Source: Planctomycetota bacterium (GTDB taxonomy: Bacteria; Planctomycetota; Phycisphaerae; WQYP01). From it: a stretch of DNA of 10,224 nucleotides. Shown piece by piece: positions 1 through 5,616 of the stretch. The first letter of the stretch is position 1; every line of letters starts with the position of its first letter. Where the stretch lies: contig JAMDCX010000078.1 of assembly GCA_023489375.1 (NCBI GenBank), positions 1 to 10,224 of the forward strand, given 5' to 3'. The translations under genes and the position numbers were made by a program. The notes beneath the pieces are model-generated. The model saw nothing but the letters and a program-made list of their open reading frames with translations, had not been told where the DNA came from and searched no databases.

Positions 1-195
1 TTTTCCAGGTTTGTAGTAGGCGTCGTGTGCCTCGCCGCCTCCATGTTTTATCCCCATCAGGCCATGGCTGCCAATCGTCGTATAGGATCTCCCCCGGCGT
101 CAGTATATTTTTCCTGGGGCCAAACGGTGCTGCGAAATACGCTGACGGTATTTCAAAGGCGTAACCGTTCACGGACAAAAGTGGCGAAATTATGA
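1..195 (+). pseudogene. Partial secreted-protein reading frame, interrupted by a repeat element
   Basis: Frame 1 is open from the left edge to a TGA at 193-195. The translation begins FSRFVVGVVCLAASMF and continues YPHQAMAANRR, which looks like the hydrophobic core and Ala-X-Ala type cleavage region of a Sec signal peptide. The true start lies left of the window, or possibly at the internal ATG at 43. From 161 onward the frame runs into the left end of the GTAACCG repeat element, so the last 11 codons are element sequence rather than native protein. The most likely reading is the 5' end of an exported protein gene truncated by insertion, but a chance open frame cannot be excluded. No family is recognised, and I see no convincing continuation beyond the element. 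Confidence 0.35.
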
Positions 196-300
196 AAAAA
201 ACGCCACTTTTTATCTCGCGGTCACTGTTTTTCGTATTTTCTACGCCTCATAAACACGAACAATGCGTAAATGGGCGATTTTGTGGACATAGCGATGTTC
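161..300 (+). mobile_element. MITE-like element copy 1 (IS66-type left end, decayed right end)
   Basis: The copy begins GTAACCGTTCACGGAC and is clearly homologous to the intact element at 7547-7700 for roughly the first 100 bases: both have the AAAAGTGGCG hairpin, then a TCGCGG stretch, a TTTTTCGT stretch and a TCATAAAC stretch. After that the two diverge. A possible worn right end (GGGCGATTTTGTGGAC) lies near 271-286, but no clean TTAC terminus or 8-bp duplication was found, so the right boundary is approximate. Another degenerate terminus, CGTGAATGGTTAT, occurs at 573-585 and could be an alternative right end. No transposase is encoded; the 131-residue open frame at 192-587 is a translation of the repeat and its flank. 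Confidence 0.7.
177..211. terminator. Hairpin inside element copy 1, terminator-like
   Basis: The arms AAAAGTGGCG (177-186) and CGCCACTTTT (202-211) pair perfectly over 10 bp around a 15-base loop, and a run of five T follows the GC part of the stem. Because the A-run and T-run sit on opposite sides, the structure resembles an intrinsic terminator in both directions. The same arms and loop length recur at 7563-7597, although the loop sequences differ. Confidence 0.45.
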
Positions 301-782
301 GGAATGCGCCCTGTAATTGTGATTCCTCCGCTGTGAAAACCGGATTCTTTCCAGGATTTTCATTTAGTTCCGACTTCCGTTTAATGTGCGCCGGAATCAT
401 CATTGCGGGCGTTCTCGTTCGTCGTCGACCTCAAGGATGGCTCAATATGAAAATCACGGATTTTATCGCATTTTATTGGTGTGCAATCCGTGCCGCCTCA
501 GTGGGAAATATATCTCGAATACCAGCATGGCAATGCGGTGTTCGGTACTCGATGAAGTATGAATTTCCGTCACGTGAATGGTTATGATTTGGCCGACGGC
601 ACTGTGCCCCGGCGCATCTCCGCTACGCGAAAGCGTGTTTCATACGTTGATACGAACCATCGCAATACTTTGCGGTATTGACATGGTGCACAACAAAATA
701 GAAATGAAAGTGCACTCCGCGTTTCATCAGACCTTCATGGTGGTATATTCTAAAGTGTTTCCTATACTCAAAGAGGTGTTCT
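301..782. other. Gene-poor stretch upstream of the methyltransferase
   Basis: I see no supported gene here. The overlapping open frames at 192-587 and 578-805 match no recognisable family and show no ribosome binding site or natural protein composition. A TTGACA hexamer lies at 678-683 but has no good -10 box at 16-18 bases. The stretch ends with the AAGAGG ribosome binding site of the methyltransferase at 771-776. Confidence 0.4.
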
Positions 783-1379
783 ATGACGTGGCCATGGTTT
801 TATGACTTGGCGGTTTATCCGTTGGAATTGTTGGGATTATCCCGGCAACGAAAGAGCCTGATGGTTCAGGTGACAGGCCGCGTTTTAGAAATTGGCGGCG
901 GAACCGGCGTTAATTTGCCCTATTATGGCTGCAACTGCCGGCTGGTGCTTACCGATCCTCATGAAGCTCTACTGCGACGTGCCGCCAAGCGGCGTAACAT
1001 TGGCCCACGTACAGTAACCTTGGCGGCGGCGGATGCACAGCGACTGCCTTTCCAGGCCGCAAGTTTTGATATTGTTGTCGCCACCCTGGCTTTCTGTACG
1101 ATTCCGCAGCCGGCCATGGCCTTTCGTGAAGCCCATCGTGTTCTGCGCCCCACCGGTAAATTGCTGCTGCTGGAACATGTCCGCGCGCCTCAGCCGTGGA
1201 TGGCCCGGTTGCAAAACATATTAACACCATCCTGGCGAATACTCGCCGATGGCTGTCATCTCAATCGCGATACTCTTGGCGTGGCTGCAGCCAGCGGATT
1301 TCAGATCGTTCGAAAACGATATGGGCTTGGTGGAGTCTTGCTGACGGCAACACTCATAGCGTGTCCATCAACCGCGTGA
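783..1379 (+). CDS. Class I SAM-dependent methyltransferase, METTL7/UbiE-like (Methyltransf_11 type)
   Basis: This 198-residue protein is expected to transfer a methyl group from S-adenosylmethionine to a small molecule or lipid in the cytoplasm or at the membrane face; the substrate is unknown. The Rossmann core is readable: motif I VLEIGGGTG (34-42), an acidic residue after strand 2 (D58 in LTDPH), D84 in AADAQRLPF, motif FDIVVATLAFCTI (95-107) and the post-core VLRPTGKLLLLEH (120-132). The late DGCHLNRDT segment (156-164) is typical of the METTL7-like bacterial group. The length is normal for a single-domain enzyme, so it appears intact. The ATG start is supported by AAGAGG at 771-776, six bases upstream. 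No co-transcribed partner is visible: the next + strand gene is more than 450 bases away, beyond a repeat remnant, so it is probably monocistronic. Confidence 0.9.
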   Translation: MTWPWFYDLAVYPLELLGLSRQRKSLMVQVTGRVLEIGGGTGVNLPYYGCNCRLVLTDPHEALLRRAAKRRNIGPRTVTLAAADAQRLPFQAASFDIVVATLAFCTIPQPAMAFREAHRVLRPTGKLLLLEHVRAPQPWMARLQNILTPSWRILADGCHLNRDTLGVAAASGFQIVRKRYGLGGVLLTATLIACPSTA

Positions 1380-1530
1380 TCATGTCAACGGGTACTGAAA
1401 ACCAGTCAGTGAACGCTTCAAACCAGCCGCTTTGAGAAGGTCGGAATTGGCTTTTGGCCGGGACGCGTAGCTGGTAGACGCTGTATGGCACCGGCATGGC
1501 ACCTGGATATTCCGGATGATCCTGTTCCAT
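1354..1530 (-). CDS. Possible small hypothetical protein, antisense to the methyltransferase end
   Basis: A 58-codon minus-strand frame reads MEQDHPEYPGAMPVPYSVYQ and continues with a Trp/Phe-rich tail (GWFEAFTDWFSVPVDM). Its composition is more protein-like than most shadow frames, and it lies mostly outside the methyltransferase, overlapping its 3' end by 26 bases. A slightly earlier in-frame ATG at 1548 would start it inside the repeat end at 1541-1590, and a TGA directly precedes that ATG. It may therefore be the tail of a gene cut by the element. There is no clear ribosome binding site and no family is recognised. Confidence 0.22.
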   Translation of the reverse strand: MEQDHPEYPGAMPVPYSVYQLRVPAKSQFRPSQSGWFEAFTDWFSVPVDMITRLMDTL

Positions 1531-1540
1531 AGCCGCAAGG

Positions 1541-1590
1541 AATACCATTCACGGGCCAATTATCGCTAAAAATCAAAGAAATAATAAGAA
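1541..1590 (-). mobile_element. Remnant of the IS66-end element family (copy 4, right-end type, inverted)
   Basis: The stretch ACCATTCACGGGCCAAT, followed by CGC, an A-run and CAAAGAAATA, matches the reverse complement of the right end of the intact element at 7547-7700 and also that of 3104-3357. The outermost GTAA is degraded (AATACCATTCAC versus GTAACCGTTCAC). Similarity fades after about 1590, and no partner end was found before the regulator gene, so this looks like an old truncated copy. Confidence 0.55.
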
Positions 1591-1840
1591 ATAAGGTCGT
1601 GCTGCCGCCAAAAAGTAAAAATTACCGCACCACCTGGCCCGCTTTGATTACTTGATCCGAGCCGCAATGGCCGCAACGCAAGGCACGGGTCGATACCATC
1701 TGGTGCGTACTGCAGATTACTTCGGTATCATTACAATTATTGCGAAGAGGGAAGACTGTGCCACGGTAGTGCTGATGACTCCAGTTATTTCTTTGGCAAG
1801 TTGAGCCAAGGTCTGGAAAACAGGTTGGAAATTTCGTGGG
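1591..1840. other. Gene-poor stretch upstream of the GntR/LacI regulator
   Basis: Nothing firmly recognisable is present. A 45-codon + strand frame opens at ATG 1667 (MAATQGTGRYHLVRTADYFG) and extends upstream without an ATG to a stop at 1616. It lacks a ribosome binding site and database-like motifs, so it is not called. The regulator's promoter and operator probably lie here, but no convincing palindrome or -35/-10 pair was found. Confidence 0.35.
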
Positions 1841-3034
1841 TTGGACATCGATGGAGTAACATTGCCTAAAGCTTCTAAATCAAGTTTGATCTATAATTAT
1901 ATCCGGCGCGGCATTGAAACCGGAAAATTTAGCGTCAATGAGCGTATTCCGACCGACCGGGAATTGGTTGCCCAGTTCGGCATTTCACGTCCTATTGTCA
2001 GCGGGGCCATTCATCGGTTGGCGGAAGAACATCTTATACACCGCAATCGAAAGGCGGGTTCCATTGTGATTGCGATCCCTCCGCGGAGTTCGCTTACATT
2101 CGGAGCCATTCTTCTAGGATTAGCCAGTCAACACCATGAACAGACCATTTGTGACATGATCGGACGGGAACTTTCCCGTCAGGCGGCTATGGACAGGGCT
2201 TTCATATTGCTTCAAGATCCATCTTGGAGTGAAGATCCGGGCGAAGCGGGAGTTTTTCACCGCGCACGCATGATTGCCGGAGATTTTATTACCCGTAAAA
2301 TTTCAGGCGCTTTTATAATGCCCCAGGAAATTCTTGCGAATCAGCTTATTTCTCCAACCATAGGCATTGTGGAAGATTTTCAAAATGCTGGAATCCCGGT
2401 GGTTTTAATCGATCGGGATATTGTCCGCCACCCTATGCGGAGTCGTATGGATTGGGTAGGAATTGATAACTTTGGCGCCGGGTATACTCTGGCTAAACAT
2501 TTTATTGATCTTGGTTGTCGGAAAATCGACTTTTTTGCGCATACCACGCAGGTACCCACACAAGAAGCCCGCATTGATGGTTATCTTCGCGCCTTGGAAT
2601 TGCGCAGGATTCATACGCAGCAAGCTGGTGTTTTTCGCATAAATCTTTTTGACAGTGGCGCGGTTGTGGAGACCTTGCGTCGCCGCCGGCCCGAAGCGGT
2701 TTTGGTCGTCAGCGACTCACGTGCGATCCATATCATGCAATTTGCAGTAGAAGCCGGAATCAAAATTCCAGAGGACCTCCGGATTGGCAGCTTTGATGAT
2801 CTGCCTATGTCCGCACATTTATCGGTACCACTGACAACAATCCGCCAACCCGCCGCCAGCGTGGCTGCGGTCGCGCTACGCACGATGTTTCAGCGCATGG
2901 ACAACCCCCATTGGGCACCGGTGCATTCGGAACTACAATGCGAATTGGTGGTACGACAATCTTCCGGAAGCCCAGTGGCCACCGCACGCAGTGGCATAAC
3001 CCATCCGATAATTAATGCTTCAACGAACGTTTAA
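1841..3034 (+). CDS. GntR-type winged-helix regulator with LacI-family sugar-binding sensor domain
   Basis: The 397-residue protein is a transcription factor that joins a GntR-type DNA-binding head (about 12-77; IPTDRELVAQFGISRPIV is the helix-turn-helix) to a periplasmic-binding-protein-like effector domain (about 86-375) of the LacI/GalR kind. Sensor hallmarks are NAGIPVVLIDRD (182-193), WVGIDNFGAGYTLAKHF (205-221), RIDGYLRALE (244-253), the SD pair near 291-292, IPEDLRIGSFDD (309-320) and PLTTIRQP (330-337). The usual effector would be a sugar released from a polysaccharide; the actual ligand is not readable. The frame opens after a TGA at 1802-1804 and contains no ATG before the helix-turn-helix, so the start is TTG 1841 or possibly TTG 1862; no strong ribosome binding site decides. 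The nearby lectin-GH92 gene is a plausible target (inference). It stands alone between two repeat-element copies. Confidence 0.9.
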   Translation: MDIDGVTLPKASKSSLIYNYIRRGIETGKFSVNERIPTDRELVAQFGISRPIVSGAIHRLAEEHLIHRNRKAGSIVIAIPPRSSLTFGAILLGLASQHHEQTICDMIGRELSRQAAMDRAFILLQDPSWSEDPGEAGVFHRARMIAGDFITRKISGAFIMPQEILANQLISPTIGIVEDFQNAGIPVVLIDRDIVRHPMRSRMDWVGIDNFGAGYTLAKHFIDLGCRKIDFFAHTTQVPTQEARIDGYLRALELRRIHTQQAGVFRINLFDSGAVVETLRRRRPEAVLVVSDSRAIHIMQFAVEAGIKIPEDLRIGSFDDLPMSAHLSVPLTTIRQPAASVAAVALRTMFQRMDNPHWAPVHSELQCELVVRQSSGSPVATARSGITHPIINASTNV

Positions 3035-3103
3035 TATAATGTGGTAGACATCGCTACCGTCCAGTTATACTACACGCGGCTACCAGCGACACAAACACTT
3101 TGT

Positions 3104-3357
3104 GTAACCGTTCACGGGCGAATATTTATTCAGGATCGGGCCGTAGACCACCGCATGGCCGGGCGTGCTCTCCTCCCGTATTGTCATGCTGGAGTTCTAT
3201 CATAACATTTACGTCTACAGGGCGAACACGCCCTTGCAGCACCGCAACGCCTTGCGGTGGTTCGTAGTCGCATGGGAAATGCTGCCCGTTCGCGTAACGG
3301 AAATGTATCCATATTATTTCTTTAATTTTTCGCAGTTTTTACCTCGTGAACGGTTAC
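3104..3357 (+). mobile_element. MITE-like element copy 2 (254 bp, IS66-type inverted ends)
   Basis: The element starts GTAACCGTTCACGGGC and ends CGTGAACGGTTAC, giving terminal inverted repeats of about 13 perfect bases. The inner part of the right end (a CCAT..TATTTCTTT stretch with a following T-run) aligns with the right end of the intact copy at 7547-7700. The middle is unrelated to that copy and contains a perfect 8-bp hairpin, CACCGCAA/TTGCGGTG, at 3240-3259. The flanks CACTTTGT and CCAGTTGT share 5 of 8 bases, so any target duplication has decayed. No transposase domain is encoded; the 70-codon frame at 3165-3377 shows no family features. Confidence 0.75.
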
Positions 3358-3880
3358 CCAGTTGTCATGGAGGTTGAAACACAACCAGCGAAAATGGCCC
3401 GGAATTGCAGGAATTTGCGTTTTCAGCCGCACCAATAAAAATTACGTCGTGGAGTTTCTGGCGGTATGATCGTTGATGTCTTTGAGGGCCGAAAAGTTTC
3501 AATACCCGTACTGAACCAGTCCGGGATTTAAAATAAATTGCCATTTATGGCCAAGCGGATAAAAATTTCCATGGCGGGATGAGAAACTGGATTACGAATT
3601 TCATCTGGATGGTTGATACTTATGAATTATACTTTATTTACGGAGATAATATGACATATAAATCGCTGAAGAACAGATCCAATTATCGTTGGGATTTAAG
3701 TTTGAGCATCCACCTGGATTCCTATTTTATGGCTAAATGATATTAACATTTTATGAAAGCCCCTTGCTTTTCAACTTGATCGACATAAACTTTATATAGA
3801 CTGAGATTTGGTTGGTTCGGTATCTTCGGTTAAGAGGAAGCCGATCCGAAAGCCTTAATTAGCAACAAGGCGATCGGATA
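3358..3880. other. Long leader region between element copy 2 and the sigma-like gene
   Basis: This mostly AT-rich stretch contains no recognisable full-length gene. It holds two very short overlapping frames at 3622-3740 (listed separately), a TATATA sequence at 3793-3798 without a well-spaced -35 box, and copies of a CCGATCCGA motif close to the sigma-like gene. It is long enough to carry an untranslated RNA, but no known riboswitch class is recognised. Confidence 0.4.
3622..3740 (+). CDS. Two overlapping micro-ORFs (10 and 29 codons), tentative
   Basis: ATG 3622 opens a 10-codon frame ending at TGA 3652-3654. That stop overlaps ATG 3651 of a 29-codon frame (MTYKSLKNRSNYRWDLSLSI...) ending at 3740. 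The second start has GGAG at 3642-3645, five bases upstream, and the ATGA overlap is the arrangement seen in translational coupling. The second peptide is basic near the N-terminus and has no membrane segment. No family is recognised and chance is a real possibility. It is reported because a good ribosome binding site is rare in this intergenic region. Confidence 0.2.
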
Positions 3881-3908
3881 GTGCAAGGTTTCTCGTCCCG
3901 ATCCGATA
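3841..3908. promoter_or_regulatory. Possible operator: repeated CCGATCCGA motif
   Basis: CCGATCCGA occurs directly repeated at 3841-3849 and 3898-3906, and an inverted copy (ATCGGAT, 3873-3879) sits between them; ATCGGAT and ATCCGAT (3901-3907) form a perfect 7-bp inverted repeat with a 21-base spacer. The cluster lies at the 5' end of the sigma-like gene and could be a regulator binding region. If so, the gene's true start is probably downstream of 3908. Confidence 0.3.
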
Positions 3909-4483
3909 CAGAACGTCGAAAAATGAGGTGTGAATTGACTTGCATTGATGACATGGAGACCGTAGCAATGGATGTCGCGGCCAGACAAGCCCTGACGCGA
4001 CTTTGGCGATGGCGAGTTCCCGGCAATTGGTCACGCCCGCAATGGCGGGATGAAATATCGTCAGAAGTGGCGTTGGCTGTGATGGAACTCTTGCGGGGGA
4101 CTGCATTGGAACCACCGACGGATACCCACCACCTCTGGAGTAAGATTCAGAACAAGGTGCGCAGGCATTACCGTCAAGAATGGGCGTTCAGCAAACACTT
4201 CGGCTGCCAGATGGTTGCTGAACCGACGGATTCCAACCACCTGGAGCGGGAACTTGAGTATTTAGCAATCCACGAGGCTCTGGCTTTACTTTCCGAATCG
4301 GATCGGCGGTTAATTCAGCAGCTTTACTGGGGAAAGCGTACCGAGACTCAAATAGCTGCAGAAGCAGGGGTCAGCGTGCCGGCGATTTGTAAACGTAAGA
4401 ATCGGATTCTCCGCCATTTACAGAACGTGCTAAAAAATTTTGGGGATGGAAGGTTAATAAAATGGGATCAGATGGAATTATAA
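3881..4483 (+). CDS. Sigma-70 region 4 protein, ECF-like sigma factor
   Basis: The C-terminal third is a typical sigma region 4: from EYLAIHEALALLSESDRRLI (126-145) through the helix-turn-helix ETQIAAEAGVSVPAI (155-169) to a basic recognition end KRKNRILRHL (171-180), predicted to contact the -35 element. The N-terminal half (LWRWRVPGNW, HLWSKIQNKVRRHYRQEW) is in the place of sigma region 2 but is divergent, so core RNA polymerase binding is inferred rather than seen. The start is uncertain. GTG 3881 gives 200 residues. In-frame ATGs are at 3923, 3953 and 3968, and only 3968 has a reasonable ribosome binding site (GGAG 3955-3958), giving 171 residues. The gene ends 61 bases before prepilin-like protein 1, so the two may share a transcript or a regulon. 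No anti-sigma factor gene is visible next to it. Confidence 0.75.
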   Translation: MQGFSSRSDTERRKMRCELTCIDDMETVAMDVAARQALTRLWRWRVPGNWSRPQWRDEISSEVALAVMELLRGTALEPPTDTHHLWSKIQNKVRRHYRQEWAFSKHFGCQMVAEPTDSNHLERELEYLAIHEALALLSESDRRLIQQLYWGKRTETQIAAEAGVSVPAICKRKNRILRHLQNVLKNFGDGRLIKWDQMEL

Positions 4484-4484
4484 T
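4454..4484 (+). promoter_or_regulatory. Candidate promoter for prepilin-like gene 1
   Basis: A perfect TATAAT (4479-4484) overlaps the stop codon of the sigma-like gene, with a weak -35-like TTAATA at 4454-4459 and a 19-base spacer. The long spacer and poor -35 make this tentative; the position is right for independent expression of the prepilin-like gene. Confidence 0.25.
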
Positions 4485-4544
4485 AATGTCAACTTGGCGG
4501 GCCGAAAGGTCGTAAACGGTTATCAGCTTTACAGGAGCCAGAAC

Positions 4545-5435
4545 ATGGGAAAAATATTGATTCGCCATCAACCTTCAACCCCCCGAAGAACACTCCAAGC
4601 CTTTACCCTCATCGAACTACTGGTGGTTATCAGCATCATTGCTATTCTTATAGCACTGTTGCTCCCGGCGCTGGCCATGGCCAAGCAGGATGCCAATGGC
4701 ATCGCATGCGCCGCCAATTTGCGTTCCTTGGGCCAGCTGACCAGCGAATACACCAATACCTACCGTGGATTTTATCCCATCAATTATTGGCCCAGTTCAC
4801 GCGGTAATGTGAATTCATGGGAATCAGATCTTATTGGCTTTGAATTCAGCGAATCCTATGCTCCGGGTGCCGCAAGCGTGAATAATAACAGCTGGTGGGA
4901 CAACTACACCCCGGAGGGGCTGGTGATGTGGAACCGGGCGGAACCCCTGTTTCAGTGTCCTTCCGCAGTTGATGTGCCACCGAAGGAATTCTGTTCCGAT
5001 TATGCCCCAAATCCAAATGTCGTCGCATGGGTAACGGGGCTGCAAGGTGTTTATTATGAAGCCAAGCGCACCGCATCCATTCAACGTCCCGCCCAGATTG
5101 TTCTTTACGGAGATGCCAATCAGGATTGGGGACCATGGGGGGCATGGTACTCCTTTTATTGGGAGCGTCTCGATACCACGCCTTATATCGATCATATGAC
5201 CAACGTTATTTCCGGCATCTTCGTCAGCAGTTCGAATTATTATGGAGCTGCCTACACGATCTACGGCAATACGGATTATCCCGGTGTGCCCATTGGAAGC
5301 GGATGTGGCGTGCGTTATCGGCACATGGTCACCAGCGCCGGTGGCGGCGAAGCCAACTTGGTATTCTGTGATGGCCATGTGGAAACCATCCCCCAGGGAG
5401 GACTCCATGAATACAATGTGGAAACGGCAAATTAA
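4545..5435 (+). CDS. Prepilin-like H-X-DG protein 1 (type IV prepilin N-terminus)
   Basis: The ATG at 4545 follows AGGAG (4533-4537) with a seven-base spacer and gives 296 residues; an upstream TTG frame from 4494 has no such support. A 19-residue leader ends TLQA before FTLIELLVVISIIAILIALL, the class III prepilin signal that a prepilin peptidase cuts before Phe20; the cut follows Ala rather than the usual Gly. The hydrophobic helix spans about 20-45. The globular part carries AANLRSLGQLTSEYTNT (56-72), which resembles other PVC prepilin-like proteins, and an RYRH...CDGHVE block (257-280), a form of the H-X9-DG motif with a longer gap (H260 to D276). Such families are abundant in planctomycetes, but their assembly and role are unknown. 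A paralogue lies at 8098-9078. It may be co-expressed with the upstream sigma-like gene and is followed by a strong hairpin. Confidence 0.88.
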   Translation: MGKILIRHQPSTPRRTLQAFTLIELLVVISIIAILIALLLPALAMAKQDANGIACAANLRSLGQLTSEYTNTYRGFYPINYWPSSRGNVNSWESDLIGFEFSESYAPGAASVNNNSWWDNYTPEGLVMWNRAEPLFQCPSAVDVPPKEFCSDYAPNPNVVAWVTGLQGVYYEAKRTASIQRPAQIVLYGDANQDWGPWGAWYSFYWERLDTTPYIDHMTNVISGIFVSSSNYYGAAYTIYGNTDYPGVPIGSGCGVRYRHMVTSAGGGEANLVFCDGHVETIPQGGLHEYNVETAN

Positions 5436-5447
5436 TGGTTGGGGTGG
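5310..5447 (+). repeat. 138-bp near-identical repeat, copy A (3' end of prepilin-like gene 1)
   Basis: This stretch matches 8953-9090 at 134 of 138 positions by direct reading. The four differences are two synonymous changes, the stop codon (TAA versus TGA) and one base after the stop. Sequence on the 5' side differs much more, so the identity has a visible left edge and continues 12 bases into the untranslated region. Confidence 0.9.
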
Positions 5448-5468
5448 CAGGAGCATTGTTGATAAGAT

Positions 5469-5501
5469 TCACCGCGCTGAAGCAGAAGTTCAGCGCGGTG
5501 A
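5469..5501 (+). terminator. Strong hairpin after prepilin-like gene 1
   Basis: A 13-bp perfect stem, TCACCGCGCTGAA (5469-5481) with TTCAGCGCGGTGA (5489-5501), closes a 7-base loop 34 bases after the stop codon. No T-run follows (the next bases are CGTAAAGTAAAATT), so it may be a 3'-end stabiliser or a factor-dependent terminator rather than a classical intrinsic one. A sequence-diverged hairpin occupies the same place after prepilin-like gene 2. Confidence 0.6.
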
Positions 5502-5516
5502 CGTAAAGTAAAATTC

Positions 5517-5546
5517 TTGATCGTGATGGGGGTGAGGATGTGTAAT
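5517..5546 (+). promoter_or_regulatory. Candidate promoter for the PEP-CTERM gene
   Basis: TTGATC (5517-5522) and TGTAAT (5541-5546) are separated by 18 bases, matching four and five of six consensus positions. The pair lies directly after the hairpin and about 70 bases before the ATG, suggesting the PEP-CTERM gene is transcribed separately from prepilin-like gene 1. Confidence 0.35.
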
Positions 5547-5616
5547 AATTTCGTTTGCGGTTTGTTGCCGTAAAGCACATTCTTACTCAACCGCACGCAT
5601 AGAAGAGAGGTGTTTT

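Noticed and set aside
192..587. 131-codon + strand open frame
   Set aside because: Its first part is a translation of element copy 1 (the FISRSLFFV peptide also appears from element copy 3), there is no ribosome binding site, and the rest shows no protein-like features.
3104..3357. Integron attC site or CRISPR-like repeat interpretation of the GTAACC repeats
   Set aside because: The ends do not fit the RYYYAAC/GTTRRRY core sites of attC, spacing is irregular, and the 8-bp duplication at copy 3 fits transposition.
3165..3377. 70-codon frame in element copy 2 as a possible transposase fragment
   Set aside because: No IS66 TnpB or other transposase motif is seen; it lies across the inverted right end of the element.
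4511..4525. CGTAAACGGTTATC resembling the element right end
   Set aside because: Only the outer dozen bases match loosely and no element-like sequence lies inside it, so chance is likely.
4494..4544. TTG start extending prepilin-like protein 1 by 17 residues
   Set aside because: No ribosome binding site, and the extension would lengthen the leader; ATG 4545 has AGGAG at ideal spacing.
4824..5456. 210-codon minus-strand frame opposite prepilin-like gene 1
   Set aside because: It is long only because it is antisense to a real gene; a similar shadow occurs opposite prepilin-like gene 2 (8875-9102), as expected from the shared 3' block.
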